Assembly: GCF_005116655.2 (NCBI RefSeq)
Contig: NZ_CP050698.1
Coordinates: 2,634,501-2,698,500, forward strand
Direction: 5' to 3'
Origin: Desulfosediminicola flagellatus
GTDB taxonomy: Bacteria; Desulfobacterota; Desulfobulbia; Desulfobulbales; Desulfocapsaceae
DNA length: 64,000 nucleotides
The position numbers and the translations under genes were made by a program. Under the pieces are notes generated by a model, which made no database searches, had not been told where the DNA came from, and saw nothing but the letters and a program-made list of their open reading frames with translations. This document shows, piece after piece, positions 38,251 through 46,813 of the stretch. Each line of letters begins with the position of its first letter. Within the stretch, counting starts at the first letter, position 1.

Positions 38251-39246
38251 ATGAATGTATCTGATTCAACAGTTGCAGTCTGTGACCCAAGGATTGTGGC
38301 AGGCGCAATCATGTCTGATGAGTACGCGTACTGCGAGAAGAAAGTTGAACTGCGTATGACTTGGGACTTAGCAACCTTACCTATTCTCACTCAAACCGCA
38401 CTTCTATTCGATACAGTTGTCGCAGATCCGTTGTTGATGATGGGGCTTAAGCCAATACTTGGATACAGTTACCTAGAACTTTTCGGTAGCACTATAAAGA
38501 AGGTTCAGGAATCTGGGTTCATGGCATTTAACCCGACAAGCTATATCCATGAAGACGATCATGACCGCCTAAAGAAACTCCAGCAATTTCTCAAAGAATT
38601 ACATAACACAGAGGAAAGAGTACGAACCATAGCCAATGATTCAAACGTATCTTGGTCTGGAACTGTCGAGAACGCGCTTCTATACAGTAGGATAGGAGGT
38701 CTACCATTCGTTGGGTCGAACGGATGCATTCAACCTCCCACATTACCGAATCAATGTCCTTTAACAAACGATTCACGCCCCTTTACAGTTCTCAACAGGA
38801 TCCTTTCCATTGAACTTCCAGAACTGCGAGTGAGCACTCTGGATGACATTTTAGATATCAGAGCGACTAAAGGCGCTAAAGACTTTAGGCAAATAATGCG
38901 AGACCTTGTGTCAGCCTTAAGCACGGAATTACTAAATGACCCAAATGATACAGAACTAATTATCACGCGATGGAATCATGTGAAAAACGACGCCATAGAT
39001 GTGCTTGTCAATGAATTTAAATCAGATATCAGCGGTTGGACCTCTATGAAAGCAGGTTTATCTATACTGCTTGATATTGCAGGCTTCATCCCAGGCGTAT
39101 CTATCGCAACTGGAACAGTTGCTGCGACTAAAGATACAGCAGATTTCCTTAGTCTTCTTGATAAGAAGAAAACGTTTAAAGAACTAGGGTTCCTATCCTT
39201 TCTCACCGACCTTCGATCCAAGTCAACAAACAAAGGCAACCGATGA
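38251..39246 (+). CDS. Hypothetical protein, first gene of a coupled accessory pair
   Basis: A 331-residue protein, mostly alpha-helical by appearance, with no known catalytic motif. A Gly/Ala-rich hydrophobic segment (about 275-300: LDIAGFIPGVSIATGTVAATKD) could be a membrane-inserting hairpin; similar AGFIPGVG-type segments occur in toxins and effector-like proteins, but that is only an analogy. Its stop overlaps the start of the next gene (ATGA), so the two are translated together and probably work together. The family is not recognised. Confidence 0.65.
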   Translation: MNVSDSTVAVCDPRIVAGAIMSDEYAYCEKKVELRMTWDLATLPILTQTALLFDTVVADPLLMMGLKPILGYSYLELFGSTIKKVQESGFMAFNPTSYIHEDDHDRLKKLQQFLKELHNTEERVRTIANDSNVSWSGTVENALLYSRIGGLPFVGSNGCIQPPTLPNQCPLTNDSRPFTVLNRILSIELPELRVSTLDDILDIRATKGAKDFRQIMRDLVSALSTELLNDPNDTELIITRWNHVKNDAIDVLVNEFKSDISGWTSMKAGLSILLDIAGFIPGVSIATGTVAATKDTADFLSLLDKKKTFKELGFLSFLTDLRSKSTNKGNR

Positions 39247-40073
39247 TGATTACAGAGGAACCCCTAGCGGATGAAATTTTTAAACTTGGGTTAAGCCCTA
39301 TAGACTTTGGGTCTGGTTTGTCCGGGTTAGGCAAATTGGATTCTGAAAAACCTAATATAGTCGGTATTTGCTCCCCAATTGACTCCCACTTGGCTCTGCT
39401 CTCAAGATGTGAATGGTACACTGGTACTGTAATATTAGTAGGTCATGAATCACCACGGTTCACACTATGGGACCAATTCTTTTGCCTTGAGACTACCGAA
39501 TTCCCACAAGACCTACTTCAGCTTCGTGATCACTTCGACTACACTATTGAGCATCATCTTAAAGAGCAATTCTCTGAAGTTAAACCAATGATTGGCCCAG
39601 CATGGCTATATTTATTCCCCTGTGAGGGTTTCATTCAAAACCTAAAGTCCTCAAACCTCAAGCTATCAACTCCTTTCATGGGCAACGCGTTCAATTGTAA
39701 ATCCGATAGTCTAACAACTTTATTAGACGCCCAAAAGCGTATCAGGAAGTACTTTGAGATGAAACTCCCACTCCCTATGATCTGGGCCTTCCCCGCTGAT
39801 CTTCCTATCGGGAACAAGGACAACTTCTACGATCGCAAGGCTGACAAATGGTATGTGGCTGAAATCAAATCCGATTTCAAAGGAAGTATGTCCCTTGTTG
39901 ATCTACGCCCAGATGAGAACGGGGTATGCAATACCATGCAACATGATTTCGAAGGGAACATCCACCCCATTAATATGAATATCAATGATCTCACCGTACA
40001 CTTCACAGAGGTCAACGGGAAGTTTCGAAGTCGACGTAAGTTGTCTCGGCTTAAACTGAATTCTTGTTGGTAG
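39243..40073 (+). CDS. Hypothetical protein, second gene of the coupled pair
   Basis: A 276-residue soluble protein beginning four bases inside the previous gene. No motif allows a function call. It has a basic end (KFRSRRKLSRLKLNS) and a region with several aromatic residues (GPAWLYLFPCEGF) in the middle. Its stop lies 100 bp from the convergent polymerase-like fragment. The pair has the small-operon, accessory-region character of many defence or conflict modules, but there is no direct evidence for such a role. Confidence 0.62.
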   Translation: MMITEEPLADEIFKLGLSPIDFGSGLSGLGKLDSEKPNIVGICSPIDSHLALLSRCEWYTGTVILVGHESPRFTLWDQFFCLETTEFPQDLLQLRDHFDYTIEHHLKEQFSEVKPMIGPAWLYLFPCEGFIQNLKSSNLKLSTPFMGNAFNCKSDSLTTLLDAQKRIRKYFEMKLPLPMIWAFPADLPIGNKDNFYDRKADKWYVAEIKSDFKGSMSLVDLRPDENGVCNTMQHDFEGNIHPINMNINDLTVHFTEVNGKFRSRRKLSRLKLNSCW

Positions 40074-40175
40074 GTTATCGCAACCAAAGACAGAAAAGAC
40101 AAATATGTCTCTAGAGCCATCTAACTAATATTACTAACACAACCTCAGTGTCTCTATCTCTAGGTTTAAAACAGA

Positions 40176-40865
40176 CTATTCCTCATGTAAGACAGGTTCA
40201 ATTCCGTTAATTGTGAATGCTTTCATAAGCTCTTCCTTTACTACAGATTTAGCAGATACCGGGACTCGTCCAGAATCATAGATTGGGTAGTGCTTAATTC
40301 CCAGATCCAGCATTCTTCGCATGAACCTCTCCATACAACGAGACTCAATTCGCATTAATTTAGTTCCCACAGATGAGTAAAAGTGAGCAGCGAGGACAGG
40401 GTAAGATTCCTCAAGCATCTCAAGTATACCTGCTGCTGTTACCTGTTCTTCAAAAGCAGAATTTAGCTCTGCCTGTAATGCTCGCCTAGCTTGCTCCTTT
40501 GACTTACAATTTAGCGCAAGCAGCAACGCCAATTTCACTGCTCCACGAGAAACATTATCTAGATCGTAAACATCTCCGGGTAATGGTTTCCCCAAATAAG
40601 ATGCAGAAAGGACAAATGGGATACAGTTCCGAATATCAATCTCCATGGTCTGTTCTCCATTGATTTCAATATTCTTTCGTTCTTCCTTTGGCATTACAAC
40701 AACTGCTGAACCATGGAATCGACCATTAACATCAAATCCATCTTTATAGGATGCAAATAACATGTTTTCAGGCTCAACAGTTCTGTTGTAACTTTTCAAT
40801 AACTCTCGAGTATCCTCTACTTCCTGGGGAATAACATCAGGCTGAATGATGTGGTAGGAATTTAA
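40176..40865 (-). pseudogene. 5'-truncated protein with family-A-polymerase-like motifs
   Basis: The open frame (about 230 codons) runs without a stop straight into the IS3 end at 40866, so the N-terminus was cut off by that insertion. A TTG at 40799 is the first plausible in-frame start left. Motifs in order resemble the palm of DNA polymerase A: EIDIRNCIPFVLSASYLG (motif A-like D), SRGAVKLALLLALN (motif B/O-helix-like R-x3-K), and YPIYDSGRVP (motif C-like, with Tyr where His is usual and no clear Glu). This suggests a phage- or plasmid-type replication protein. The resemblance is by pattern only. Confidence 0.5.
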
Positions 40866-41224
40866 TGGACACTTTCTTAAGAGTGAAATAACAATTCTTA
40901 AGGAGGTAATTTATGACCAAACGAAAGAGACGTAACTTCTCAAACGAATTCAAAGAAGAAGCTGTGAAGCTTGTCACAGACCAGGGCTATTCCGTGGCTG
41001 AGGCCGCACGCAATTTAGGGGTGTTCAACGACAATTATAACTCCGGGTTGACGACAATTATAATTCCGGACTCATCTCGCTTTTAACACTTTGTTTTAAC
41101 GGTAAAATATCACTTTTCTTCTTGCTAAAACAAATTTCCATAAGTAACATTTCAATACTCATCCGGAGGATAGGGCAACGCTGAGGAGCGACCTGAGCGC
41201 CGAGATGAATGCCGTAAGGATGGA

Positions 41225-41257
41225 GACCGAGCGTTACTGCTCGGTCTTTGTTTTTTT
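41225..41257 (+). terminator. Hairpin with T run inside the IS21 element
   Basis: GACCGAGC (41225-41232) pairs with GCTCGGTC (41239-41246) and is followed by TTTGTTTTTTT. It would stop transcripts entering the element from the left, which protects the element from outside promoters. Confidence 0.75.
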
Positions 41258-41327
41258 CTCCATCCATATGGCCTCAATGCGTTAAACCTCGGGGGTTTGG
41301 GGGCAGAGCCCCCGGTACTGAGGAGCA

Positions 41328-42089
41328 TTAACCTGCCTCCAAGTTCTGTTTTGCCTTTTTTAGCCTGTAACTATCGAGGTTGAGCTCCAGGATGACACTG
41401 TGATGAACCAGGCGATCTATAGCAGCAGCAGTGGTCATCGGATCTTTAAAAATCTTTTCCCATTGTGAAAAAGGTAGATTGCTGGTGAGCATGATGCTGC
41501 TTCGTTCATAGCAGTATGCCAGTAGAGTGAACAGCACCTCCATCTCTTCCCGGCTTTGCTGGACGTAACCGATATCATCGATAAGTAACGCGTCATATTT
41601 CACCATTTTTTTGAGCATTCGGGGTAGCACAAGTTCTCTTTTGGCCACCAATAAATCTTGAACAAGCAAGCTGCAGGACGTGAAGAGAATTCGCTTGTCG
41701 TTGTTAATCAGCTCTTGCGCAATCGCGCAAAGCAAATGGGTTTTGCCACTACCGGGATTTCCAAAGGCCAATATGTTTTCAGATCGTTCAAGGAAAGAAC
41801 CTTCCAACAGGCTATTCACCAAGCCACGAAGTTTAGCAGGAAGGCGAGTCTGGTCAAACGAGGCCAGGCTTTTTTCCAGAGGCAGCCTGGATTCCCGTAA
41901 ATATCTCGCAATGCGTTTGTGCCGACGTTCTTCGCATTCTCGAACAACCAACTCCTGGAGATACGCTTCATAGCTCAGTGATTCCTGCCTGGCTAACTCA
42001 GCCTCGCCCCGATAACAGGCTCGAACAGTTGATAGATAGAGCTGCTTTAACGACCTCTCCAGAGTAACCACATTATCTGCTTGATTCAT
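41328..42089 (-). CDS. istB: IS21-family helper ATPase IstB
   Basis: A 253-residue AAA+ helper of transposition. Walker A is GNPGSGKTHLLCAIA around residue 110 and Walker B ALLIDDIGYVQ around residue 167. The family's VHHSVILELNLDSYRLK ending is present. It works with IstA to choose the target and assemble the strand-transfer complex. Its start overlaps the istA stop (ATGA). Confidence 0.95.
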   Translation of the reverse strand: MNQADNVVTLERSLKQLYLSTVRACYRGEAELARQESLSYEAYLQELVVRECEERRHKRIARYLRESRLPLEKSLASFDQTRLPAKLRGLVNSLLEGSFLERSENILAFGNPGSGKTHLLCAIAQELINNDKRILFTSCSLLVQDLLVAKRELVLPRMLKKMVKYDALLIDDIGYVQQSREEMEVLFTLLAYCYERSSIMLTSNLPFSQWEKIFKDPMTTAAAIDRLVHHSVILELNLDSYRLKKAKQNLEAG

Positions 42090-43570
42090 CCGTGGACCTC
42101 CTCTAAGAGTTGATCATAACCAGCAAGGGTAACAGTCTGCACCGATACGTCAGTGACAGGTTCAGCCGGCTGTTTCAAGGAAAGAAATTTGTGTACCTCA
42201 GTAGCATTTATTGGTTCTTCTTCTGCAATCAAGTAACGCAGAGCATCATCGACAGCTGTCTCGTTTTTCTGAGCAGCAAGTTGTAAAATTGACAAGTATT
42301 CTTTGGCAGCATTGGTAACACAGTGCTGTTGAGCAAGAGTATCATAGGCCATCCGGAATCTGCTGGTTGGAAACAGATCATTCAGATACCTGTAGTTTTC
42401 AAACGCCCGAGGTTTGCGAACCAGCCAGTCAATGATATGACGGTATTGAATATAATGCTTGTTGCTGCCTCTTATCCTCGGAATATTTTCAATATGACTT
42501 TGTCCATACCAGATCTCCAGATGCCCTGAATACAGGCGAACGTTGACCTTTTCTTTTATCAGACGACTGTTAACTGAATAGACTTTGTGTTTTATTCTGA
42601 TAGTGCTGCTCGGTCCGACTCTCACTTCAAAACGCGTACATGTATCAAGCTTACTCGAAGGTAAGGGTTTCAAGGCTGCCTGTTCTTCGAGAAATCGTGA
42701 TTGACGATTGCGATTAAGTTGTGCAAACAGCTTCTGCAAAAACAGTTCATACTCTTGTCGCGTAGTAAAATCCCGACTACCTCGCAGCATTAGTGCTTGA
42801 TCAACTGCTTTCTTAAAACGATAATGGCGCTGTTCAATGTCTCCGTTTTCATGAGGGCTGGAAGGATTTGTTTTACGCCCCTGCATATTGTAGTGGTCCA
42901 ATAACCCTTGATATGCACGAGTAAACTCTTCAAGATTTTCCGGTTTATTTACCGCAGCTGACAACCTATCCGTTTGGTGTTGCTCGGGAGCACCGCCAAG
43001 TTGCCAAAGACATTGTTGCAGTCCTTCGCTTAAACTCTCAAAACTTTCTGAAAAACATATTGTCCCCGTTTCCCAGTTTGAATAGGTCAGAACAAAATGA
43101 AATACCAGGTGATCAAATGGCTGGCCTGCAATAGTAATTTGCAATTTATCCATATGGGTGAAATCTGATTGGCCTAATCTGCCAGGGTGATGCTTTTGCG
43201 GAAAATAAATTTCATTACCAGGGCCTGCTGTAGCACGCCAGTTTTTTACTCGACGTTGAAAAGTCCGAAGCTGACCATCGCTGAAACGGCCAGGGTGAAG
43301 TCGTTGCAGGTGACAGAAAAGTGTTTTGGCCTCAAGGGCGTCATTGCTTTCTAAAAATGGTGTAACCGAGGACCATACATCATCAAAAGGGTCGTCTCGA
43401 GTTCGCCAATCTCGTATTCGTTCAGCGTTAATTTCACTTGGTAACTTTTCAAGATCACGATACTTGCGGCCAGTTTTTTCATCCATGCCAGCCTTCAGTG
43501 ATGCGACCTCTAATGTTTTTCCCTGACTTAAATATTTCTTCAATTTTCTCACCTGAAAGTCTGTGACCAT
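42086..43570 (-). CDS. istA: IS21-family transposase IstA
   Basis: A 494-residue DDE transposase. An N-terminal helix-turn-helix (KYLSQGKTLEVASLKAGMDEKTGRKY) is followed by the integrase core: D in GQSDFTHMD, D in EQHQTDRLSAAV and E in SSPHENGDIEQRHYRFK. The C-terminal beta-barrel-like domain has the usual VNVRLYSGHLEIWY. It is full length and has no frameshift. It is transcribed towards istB, against the direction of the host IS3 genes. Confidence 0.95.
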   Translation of the reverse strand: MVTDFQVRKLKKYLSQGKTLEVASLKAGMDEKTGRKYRDLEKLPSEINAERIRDWRTRDDPFDDVWSSVTPFLESNDALEAKTLFCHLQRLHPGRFSDGQLRTFQRRVKNWRATAGPGNEIYFPQKHHPGRLGQSDFTHMDKLQITIAGQPFDHLVFHFVLTYSNWETGTICFSESFESLSEGLQQCLWQLGGAPEQHQTDRLSAAVNKPENLEEFTRAYQGLLDHYNMQGRKTNPSSPHENGDIEQRHYRFKKAVDQALMLRGSRDFTTRQEYELFLQKLFAQLNRNRQSRFLEEQAALKPLPSSKLDTCTRFEVRVGPSSTIRIKHKVYSVNSRLIKEKVNVRLYSGHLEIWYGQSHIENIPRIRGSNKHYIQYRHIIDWLVRKPRAFENYRYLNDLFPTSRFRMAYDTLAQQHCVTNAAKEYLSILQLAAQKNETAVDDALRYLIAEEEPINATEVHKFLSLKQPAEPVTDVSVQTVTLAGYDQLLEEVHG

Positions 43571-44762
43571 TCATATCCCTCCTTTGAGAGATATGAATAA
43601 TCGGATCACAATTTTCCGGGAAAAATAATTGTCGTTAGGGGGGAATTATAATTGTCGCTGATCATAGGGGTAAATGCAAACCTGCTTGGTCGTTGGAAGA
43701 AAGAAGCAGAGCATCCTGGAAGTGAATCCACATCGCCTGGAAGCATGGTGGCGATGCAAGCTGAACTCAAACGCCTCAAAAAAGAAAACAAGCAACTCAA
43801 GATGGAACGAGAGATATTAAAAAAAAAAGGCAGCGGCCTTCTTCGCCAAGGAGCATGGGTGAGCTATCAGTTTATTGATACTGAGAAGAAGGTCTATCCA
43901 ATCACCCTATTATGCCAAGTAATGGAAGTAAGCCGTAGTGGCTTTTACTCTTGGAGTTCCAGAAATATATCTGAGCGAAAAAAAGAACGTGAGCGGCTGA
44001 TTCCCAAGGTAAAAAAGATACATAAATACGTCAGGGGAGCATATGGTGCTCGAAGAATATCAGAAGAATTAACAGCTAAAGGTGAGAGCTGTGGTCGAAC
44101 AAAAGCTGCTGCGCTCATGCAATTGGCAAATGTGTCAGCAAAACAGAAAAGGAAATTCAAGGCTACAACAGACAGTAAACATAAGCTCCCTGTTGCCCCA
44201 AATGTGCTGGACCGCAATTTTGTTGTATCACAACCTGATGCTATTTACTGCTCTGATATTACCTATATTTGGACATCAGAAGGCTGACTGTATCTCGCAG
44301 TTGTTATAGACTTATATTCCCGCAAGGTTGTGGGCTGGTCACTGAAAAGTCGTATGACGAAAGACCTTGTTATCGATGCATTGCAAATGGCGATCTGGCG
44401 TCGCAGGCCTTCACCAGGTCTTATTTTCCATTCAGATCGTGGCAGTCAGTATTGTAGCAATGATTTTCAACGGTTCCTCAAAGAGAACCGAATGATAAGC
44501 AGCATGAGTCGCAGCTAAGCGAAGACTCCGCAGAGGAAATTGTTGGGATAATAGTGTAGCTGAAAGTTTCTTTGGGAGTTTGAAAATAGAAAGGGTCTTT
44601 GACTCCATCTATCCCTGCAGGGAAACTGCAAGAAGAGATATCGTTGATTACATAGAGATGTTTTACAACAGTAAAAGGCTGCATTCGTATCTTGGCTATC
44701 TCAGCCCAAATGATTTTGAAAAAATGATGGAGCTAAAAGAGGCGGCCTAAGAAAAGTGTCCA

Positions 44763-44837
44763 CTTTTACTTGACCACGTCAAAACCACCGTGTCCGGTAA
44801 GTTGGACACCTTTCATGAATTCAGGTATCTCATTCAT
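44763..44837 (-). pseudogene. 5' end of a zinc-type alcohol dehydrogenase/quinone oxidoreductase gene, cut by IS3
   Basis: The frame MNEIPEFMKGVQLTGHGGFDVVK starts inside the tetR stop region (ATGAATGA overlap) and ends at the IS3 boundary. 'MKGVQLTGHGGFDVVK' is the typical N-terminus of MDR-superfamily NADPH:quinone reductase-like enzymes. Only about 23 codons survive. The rest of the gene is not found on the other side of the IS, so it was deleted. The TetR gene directly upstream was probably its regulator. Confidence 0.65.
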
Positions 44838-45370
44838 CACTCTCTCCCCTAATTATTTTCTTGGCAACTGAAATTGCAGAGTGAATTGCCTGCTCACCAA
44901 CAACTGGCCATGCTGCAGACGCTCCTTCATGAAGCAGAAAAAGCTCATGGGCCAAATCCTTCCTTCCACTCCTTGCAGCCATTATCTGGATAAGTTCACT
45001 TTTGTATTGCACAGTAGCATCTCGCACATCCTTGTTGTCTGGAAAGGATGTCAGCGCGTTGAGATATAAACAACCACTGGGGGCATAGGTAGTCATCCAG
45101 GCAGCAAGACGGTTAAACCAGGTGGATGATTGAATCTTTGCCCGGCGACGGTTCATTTTCAGCCAGGAAAGCAAAGTATCGGTCATGGCGATAATGTAAT
45201 GCACCAATCACCACGGCTTCTTTTGATGGAAAATGGCGGTAGAGCGTTCTAAGAGTAGTTCCAGCTGTCTTCTGCAATTCTGCAACGCTTGGTTCAGCAA
45301 AGCCACGGTTATTAAATGCCTGTTCCAGTCGAGCAGCAATGTGTTCTTTTGTTGAAATCATAACCGCCAA
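44830..45370 (-). pseudogene. TetR/AcrR-family regulator, frameshifted
   Basis: The N-terminal DNA-binding half (45370 to about 45118: IAARLEQAFNNRGFAEPSV, then TTLRTLYRHFPSKEAVV) and the C-terminal ligand half (RLAAWMTTYAPSGCLYLNAL to the stop at 44830) are in different frames. One extra G in CCTGGTTT near 45118-45124 accounts for the break; removing it joins them as HL-F-NRLAAWM. About 180 residues would result, a normal TetR length. It heads the truncated oxidoreductase operon, so the whole unit has decayed. A base-calling error cannot be excluded. Confidence 0.78.
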
Positions 45371-45487
45371 GGTAGAATGATCGCTCTACATTGTCAAGAT
45401 GGTATTTTTGCAACGAATAATGACTCCCATAATAACCAGGAAATATGGGCCTTGGATCATATAAGTGACCTGAACTCACTTGACATA

Positions 45488-46552
45488 TCACATCCAGCCT
45501 TTTCGTTTAAAAAACCGCAGCATTAACCCCGCAACCACAATCATGACGCCCCAGAAAACAAAGTAACTATATCGCCAATGCAATTCAGGCATATATTCAA
45601 AGTTAGTACCATATATGCCTGCTATAAAGGTAAGCGGGATGAATATAGCTGCAAATATCGTTAACACCTTCATTATTTCATTAAGCTTATTGCTCACCGA
45701 GGAGTTGTAGATATTTAGATGATCCGACAGCATTTCCCTATACGATTCGAGGACCTCTGTCGCTTGAATTGTAATACCAAGAAGATCCTTCCAAAACGGC
45801 TGTGACTGTTCGCTGATAATATCATTGTCGAGCTTGGATACTTGAGCTATAAGTTCCCAGGCCGGCCTGATTGTTTTTCGCAGATAATTCACTTCATGCT
45901 TGAAATGTGTTATCTGATTAAGCGTTTGGCTGTTAGGTTCCTCAATAACAGCCTCCTCGATATCCTCTATTTGGCTGCCGATATCCTCCAGAACAATCAT
46001 GTAATTGTCGACAACGATATCCACAATAGTATACGCCAGATAGTCAGGACCGCTTTTGCGGATTCTCCCCTTTTGTTTGCGAACACGCTCACGGGCTGGA
46101 GAAAAAAGATCTATTTTCTCCTCATGAAATGAAATAACGAAATTCTCCCCTATAACTATGGATAGCTGACTGCTGCGGAAATATTCGGAATCCGGATCTA
46201 TTGTAAGAAGTTTCAATATCAAAAAGAGTTTGTCATCATACTCTTCCATTTTCGATCGTTGGCCGGTATGGACAATATCTTCAAGTGCAAGAGCGTGAAT
46301 ACCGAAAATATCGCCGATTCCCTTGATAAGTGCGGGGGCATGGAGTCCATAGACACTTATCCATGTAACAGTTTTCGAAGCCAGAAATTCCCTGCAGTCC
46401 TCAGGGGTATCTGTTTCAATTTCCCTGAGGCTTACAGAATCAAAATCCATGATATGGATATGAGGATTATCGAGTTTTTGCTGTCCGACAAAAACAAGAT
46501 CGTCCGGAGACTTTCCTACTTTGTTCTCGGTGTTTTTCAGAAATCTAGCCAT
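45488..46552 (-). CDS. corA: CorA-family magnesium/cobalt transporter
   Basis: A 354-residue protein with a cytoplasmic funnel domain (about 1-290) and two C-terminal TM helices. The signature loop reads IYGTNFEYMPELHW: the classic Gly-Met-Asn is Gly-Thr-Asn here, while the following MPEL is kept. The codon is ACT, so it is a real substitution in this sequence. It likely conducts Mg2+ as a pentamer. It is one of four Mg2+-related transport genes in the window. Confidence 0.93.
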   Translation of the reverse strand: MARFLKNTENKVGKSPDDLVFVGQQKLDNPHIHIMDFDSVSLREIETDTPEDCREFLASKTVTWISVYGLHAPALIKGIGDIFGIHALALEDIVHTGQRSKMEEYDDKLFLILKLLTIDPDSEYFRSSQLSIVIGENFVISFHEEKIDLFSPARERVRKQKGRIRKSGPDYLAYTIVDIVVDNYMIVLEDIGSQIEDIEEAVIEEPNSQTLNQITHFKHEVNYLRKTIRPAWELIAQVSKLDNDIISEQSQPFWKDLLGITIQATEVLESYREMLSDHLNIYNSSVSNKLNEIMKVLTIFAAIFIPLTFIAGIYGTNFEYMPELHWRYSYFVFWGVMIVVAGLMLRFFKRKGWM

Positions 46553-46642
46553 GATATCTCCATCGCAAGTAACTCACGAGCAATCAAATAATTACAGTCA
46601 CACGACCTTAAATAACAGACAGTTTTTTAGGAGGTAACTGTA

Positions 46643-46693
46643 ATGCAAAGGTTGCGTAAAACATTATCTGATTACCATCGAAACTCAGTGTAA
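46643..46693 (+). CDS. Possible 16-residue micro-ORF
   Basis: ATG to TAA encodes MQRLRKTLSDYHRNSV. The reason to list it is the perfect Shine-Dalgarno AGGAGGTA eight bases upstream, which lies in the loop of a small hairpin (ACAGTT/AACTGT). It sits between two minus-strand genes, corA and nhaA, and nothing follows it on its own strand. It could be a leader peptide remnant or chance. Confidence 0.3.
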   Translation: MQRLRKTLSDYHRNSV

Positions 46694-46813
46694 AAAAATA
46701 CGGTGTTAGACTACTCACGCGACATTTCATAACTAACCGTATCTTCGTCATGATTGAGTGAATGAATTTTGAAATATCCTATATTCCTTACTCGTTACAT
46801 CTGCCACATGACA

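Larger units (their letters stand above)
41022..43664 (-). mobile_element. IS21-family element inserted in the IS3 orfA
   Basis: A 2643-bp element with ends TGTTCAACGACAATTATAA and, from the right, TGATCAGCGACAATTATAA, each followed by a second subterminal CGACAATTATxxTTCC-like repeat, as IS21 ends have. The 6-bp target duplication TAGGGG flanks it (41016-41021 and 43665-43670). Removing the element and one copy restores the IS3 OrfA frame exactly. It carries istA and istB, both apparently intact, so it was probably mobile recently. Confidence 0.95.
40913..44750 (+). pseudogene. IS3-family transposase OrfAB, broken by IS21 and other lesions
   Basis: OrfA starts at 40913 after AGGAGGT (MTKRKRRNFSNEFKEEAVKL) and is cut after AARNLGV by the IS21 element; it resumes at 43671 as NANLLGRWKKEAE. 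The DDE residues can be traced: D in AIYCSDITYI, D in [10 protein letters not shown] in SVAESFFGS. Further lesions: a TGA replaces the Trp codon in 'SEGWLYLAVV' (44284-44286), and a 19-bp insertion bounded by CGCAG repeats disrupts MSRRGNCWDN near 44510-44530. A run of ten A at 43819-43828 puts orfA and orfB into one frame, where nine would give the usual orfA end AAAFFAKEHG and need frameshifting. Confidence 0.88.
40866..44762 (+). mobile_element. IS3-family element, interrupted and inactive
   Basis: The inverted ends are TGGACACTTTCTTAAG at 40866 and, read inward from 44762, TGGACACTTTTCTTAGG. Without the inserted IS21 element and its duplicated 6 bp, the length is 1248 bp, as expected for IS3. 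The flanks (TTTAA left, CTTTT right) show no matching 3-4 bp duplication. The genes on the two sides are unrelated truncated genes. This suggests that the element has caused or taken part in a deletion. Confidence 0.88.

Noticed and set aside
41058..41267. 69-codon minus-strand ORF inside the IS21 element
   Set aside because: It lies in the non-coding end region downstream of istB, overlaps the element terminator and subterminal repeats, and IS21 elements carry only istA and istB.
44780..44808. A further IS end suggested by GTGTCC...GGACAC near the IS3 right end
   Set aside because: The sequence is explained as codons of the truncated oxidoreductase gene (VQLTGHGG on the minus strand); the small inverted repeat is coincidental.
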